A DNA stretch of 6,859 nucleotides from an uncultured archaeon (GTDB lineage Archaea; Micrarchaeota; Micrarchaeia; Micrarchaeales; CABMGC01). Location: contig CABMGC010000021.1 in assembly GCA_902385515.1 (NCBI GenBank), positions 1 to 6,859 on the forward strand. The letters run 5' to 3'. The translations under genes were made by a program, and so were the position numbers. The notes under the pieces were generated by a model, which did no database searches, was not told the origin of the DNA, and saw only the letters and a list, made by a program, of their open reading frames with translations. Shown here one piece after another: positions 4,692 through 6,859 of this stretch. The stretch's first letter is position 1; each line of letters begins with the position of its first letter.

Positions 4692-6859
4692 TTGGAAACT
4701 GGAACAACGGCAGGAAGGCTGAGAAGCAAACTTACGCCGCTTTCAATATACTGGCTAAAGGACCTTGTCAGGCAGCTGGTCGGAAACAAGAACTTCCAGG
4801 ACGCCCTGGTGACGTCCTTTGCGCTCGCAAGCACTGCTGTGGCGTTCCCGTTCCTTCCGTGGTACTTCCTGCTCCCGCTCATACTAGTCGTCTTCGCCCT
4901 TACGATGATCCACCCCCTGCTGGGGCTGATGTCCTTTTTGCTCTCGTCCCTGCCGATGCTGGTCTATCAGGCCCCCCTGCTGGTGTGGCTTTTCACGATA
5001 ATAATAAGCATATCGATGATGCTGGGCTACAAGCACTACCGGACGATAACCTACGCCTATGCCCTGGTTTTCCTGTCCCTGTCGTACCTCGGTTACCTGC
5101 TCGTAATACCTGCTTTCATAATCTCGATACTGGTCCTCGGATTCAAGCGCGGGGCGGTAATTGCGGTGGCGGTGATAACCGTTTCAGTAATGGTCTCCGG
5201 CCTCACAGGAATCGCACTCTCAGGTCCGATAGTCTACAACGCAAATCAGATTCACGCCCAGATAGCCGCCGAGCCTTACGCCACGTACCTGATTCCCTCA
5301 AAGCCGGTGACAAGCATCGACAACATACTGGGGGCTTCATCTTCCGCGCTAAGGGAGCTCTTCAGCCCCGCGGCAGCCAGCTACCTGTTCGACATGTTCT
5401 ATTTTGCGATAGCGAGTTTCGCGAACCAGCTTCCGTTCACCGCCCTGCAGATGTGCCTGTGGCTGTTCGTGGTGTTTACCATAAGCAACTATGCGATAAA
5501 GAGCAGGTCATCCTACAAGGGGGCGCTGGCCAGCCTTTTCGGAGTGATACTGCTCTTCTCGTACTTTGCTTTTTCAAGGCTGGAAGTCACTGGCTTCAAC
5601 CCGCTAATAATCATAAGCTTCCTCGCAACGCCGATCTTCCTGTTTTCGCTGGAGGCGTCCAACATAGACGTGGTCATGGCACTTGACGTGATGAAGCAGG
5701 ATATTCTGGGCAAATTCGGGGTTGCGTTCGAGGACTTGACCAAGGGCTCGAAGGAGACGCTCAACGACGTGGCCGGCTACGAGGAGACTAAGAAGGAGCT
5801 GCGCAACGCCATACTGGCGCCTATCGAGCACAGGGAGATAGCCGGCGCCTACGGGGTCAAGCCCGCAAAGGGCATTCTTCTTTTCGGGCCTCCTGGAACG
5901 GGCAAGACGCTGATAATGAGGGCCCTCGCCAACGAGATAAGGGCCAGCTTCTTCTACGTGAGCGGCTCGTCGCTGCTCTCGTCCGCTCCGGGCTCAAGCT
6001 CGATAGCCCTCGGCAAGATATTCGCGACCGCAAAGAAGAACGCGCCGTGCGTGCTTTTCTTCGACGAACTGGACAGCATAGCGACAAGAAGGGAGAGCCA
6101 GTCGAGCGAATCCGTAAAGGAACTGCTGTCGGCCCTTCTGAGCGAGATGGACGGCTTCCAGAAGCTCTCCGACGTGGTCATAGTCGGCGCCACGAACACG
6201 CCGCAGATGCTAGACCCTGCGATAATGAGGCCGGGCCGCTTCGATAAGATACTCTACATGCCCCTGCCCGACCAGAAGGCGAGGTCGGAAATATTTCGGC
6301 ACTACCTCGTCTCCCTCCCGGTGGACAAGGGCATAGACTTCGACAAGCTCGCGTCGCTGACCGTAAGGTACACCGGAGCCGACATCAAGAACGTCTGCGA
6401 GGAAGTCGGAAGGCAGGTTGGCGAGCAGGCGATACTGAGGCATGCGGTCCTGATAATAAGAATGCAGGACATAGTCTCGGTCATAAAGTCGACCAAGCCG
6501 TCGACGTCGCTCTCACAGCTTGAGGAGTACAACACCTTCAAAATCGACTACGAGAGGCGCGCGCATCCCGAAGTGCCGGTGGAAAACGAGGAGAAGATGA
6601 AGATCGACGACGTCATAGGACTCGACGATGCGAAGAGGGCGCTGCACGAGGCGGTGGAGATACCGATAATGCATCCCGACCTTGTGAAGAAGTACGACAT
6701 CGGAAACATCAGGGGGATACTCATGTTCGGCCCGCCGGGCACCGGCAAAACAATGCTGATGTCGGCCGTAGCGAGCGAGCTGCCGGACGTGAGGGTCCTG
6801 ACTCTTTCCGGCTACGACATAAGCAAACGCGGAGTCGACAAGGCGGTAATTACGATAAA
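4692..6859 (+). CDS. Polytopic membrane-anchored tandem AAA+ ATPase, Cdc48/VCP-like (3' end outside the window)
   Basis: The frame is open from TTG 4692 to the window end: 722 codons with no stop. Residues 1-37 are mixed and charged. About 38-320 form a hydrophobic domain with roughly eight or nine membrane helices (about 38-55, 57-84, 95-112, 121-150, 153-178, 235-247, 252-269, 278-295, 303-320) and a polar loop at about 183-230 that may face outside. The first AAA+ domain follows. It has NDVAGYEETKKEL (358-370), Walker A GPPGTGKT (399-406), Walker B VLFFDE (454-459), sensor-1 N502 in GATNTP, and RPGRFD (513-518) with arginine-finger positions R513 and R516. The second domain starts near 638 (IDDVIGLDDAKRAL) and has Walker A GPPGTGKT (680-687) before the window ends. 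Spacing and motifs resemble Cdc48/VAT rather than FtsH, and no protease domain is visible so far. The aromatic pore-loop residue is missing in D1 (SAPG around 431-434). The likely role, inferred, is ATP-driven extraction or remodelling of membrane proteins. Substrate and partners are unknown. Confidence 0.93.
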   Translation, partial: METGTTAGRLRSKLTPLSIYWLKDLVRQLVGNKNFQDALVTSFALASTAVAFPFLPWYFLLPLILVVFALTMIHPLLGLMSFLLSSLPMLVYQAPLLVWLFTIIISISMMLGYKHYRTITYAYALVFLSLSYLGYLLVIPAFIISILVLGFKRGAVIAVAVITVSVMVSGLTGIALSGPIVYNANQIHAQIAAEPYATYLIPSKPVTSIDNILGASSSALRELFSPAAASYLFDMFYFAIASFANQLPFTALQMCLWLFVVFTISNYAIKSRSSYKGALASLFGVILLFSYFAFSRLEVTGFNPLIIISFLATPIFLFSLEASNIDVVMALDVMKQDILGKFGVAFEDLTKGSKETLNDVAGYEETKKELRNAILAPIEHREIAGAYGVKPAKGILLFGPPGTGKTLIMRALANEIRASFFYVSGSSLLSSAPGSSSIALGKIFATAKKNAPCVLFFDELDSIATRRESQSSESVKELLSALLSEMDGFQKLSDVVIVGATNTPQMLDPAIMRPGRFDKILYMPLPDQKARSEIFRHYLVSLPVDKGIDFDKLASLTVRYTGADIKNVCEEVGRQVGEQAILRHAVLIIRMQDIVSVIKSTKPSTSLSQLEEYNTFKIDYERRAHPEVPVENEEKMKIDDVIGLDDAKRALHEAVEIPIMHPDLVKKYDIGNIRGILMFGPPGTGKTMLMSAVASELPDVRVLTLSGYDISKRGVDKAVITI

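Noticed and set aside
4631..4692. AAA+ protein starting at ATG 4631 by frameshift
   Set aside because: The frames differ and stops at 4674-4676 and 4682-4684 separate them. No slippery sequence is seen, and TTG 4692 has its own ribosome binding site.
4859..5686. A 275-codon plus-strand frame rich in Arg and Pro
   Set aside because: It overlaps the AAA+ membrane domain in another frame, and its composition is that of an out-of-frame reading of hydrophobic codons.
1..6859. CRISPR arrays, insertion sequences, long direct repeats, replication origin
   Set aside because: I saw no regularly spaced repeats, transposase motifs, terminal inverted repeats or clustered origin-type repeats on reading both strands.

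Overview
The window looks archaeal, probably from a small-genome DPANN lineage; a Micrarchaeota-like (ARMAN) source is my best guess from style alone. The signs are A/T-rich TATA-type (box A) promoters about 27 nt from start codons that have no leader, heavy use of ATA and AGG codons, GTG/TTG starts, tRNA genes without encoded CCA, and a tRNA-Tyr with an intron at the archaeal 37/38 position. It also has a Cdc48-type tandem AAA+ ATPase. Lineage is inference; archaeal identity is well supported.

Layout, left to right. Bases 1-81 hold the last 26 codons of an unidentified + strand gene. Bases 94-216 fold into a compact multi-stem structure that looks like an uncharacterised structured RNA. A promoter region (248-302) leads to an orphan ND4/NuoM-like proton-channel subunit (303-1718, +). 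Its stop codon directly abuts the stop of a convergent two-CBS-domain protein (1719-2210, -). A 153-bp divergent region carries promoters and inverted repeats for the CBS gene and for a small XRE/HTH_3 regulator (2364-2675, +). The regulator converges on an AlkD-like DNA alkylation repair protein (2694-3356, -). Upstream of that, on the same strand, lie a four-helix membrane protein of unknown function (3412-4041), tRNA-Asp(GUC) (4094-4166), a SemiSWEET/PQ-loop transporter (4196-4474) and an intron-containing tRNA-Tyr(GUA) (4475-4576).

A palindromic TATA element at 4599-4608 lies midway between tRNA-Tyr on the minus strand and a 17-codon leaderless mini-ORF on the plus strand. The mini-ORF ends inside the ribosome binding site of a large reading frame that runs off the window (4692 to beyond 6859). 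That frame encodes an AAA+ protein with an N-terminal membrane domain of about eight or nine helices followed by two Cdc48-like ATPase domains.

The most distinctive points are the polytopic membrane-anchored tandem AAA+ ATPase, which lacks the usual aromatic pore residue in D1 and apparently in D2; the zero-base junction between tRNA-Tyr and the SemiSWEET start codon, where tRNA 3'-end processing would itself produce a leaderless mRNA; the shared symmetrical promoter with its mini-ORF; and the unidentified structured RNA. The genes do not form one pathway. They look like housekeeping and envelope functions packed tightly in a small genome.
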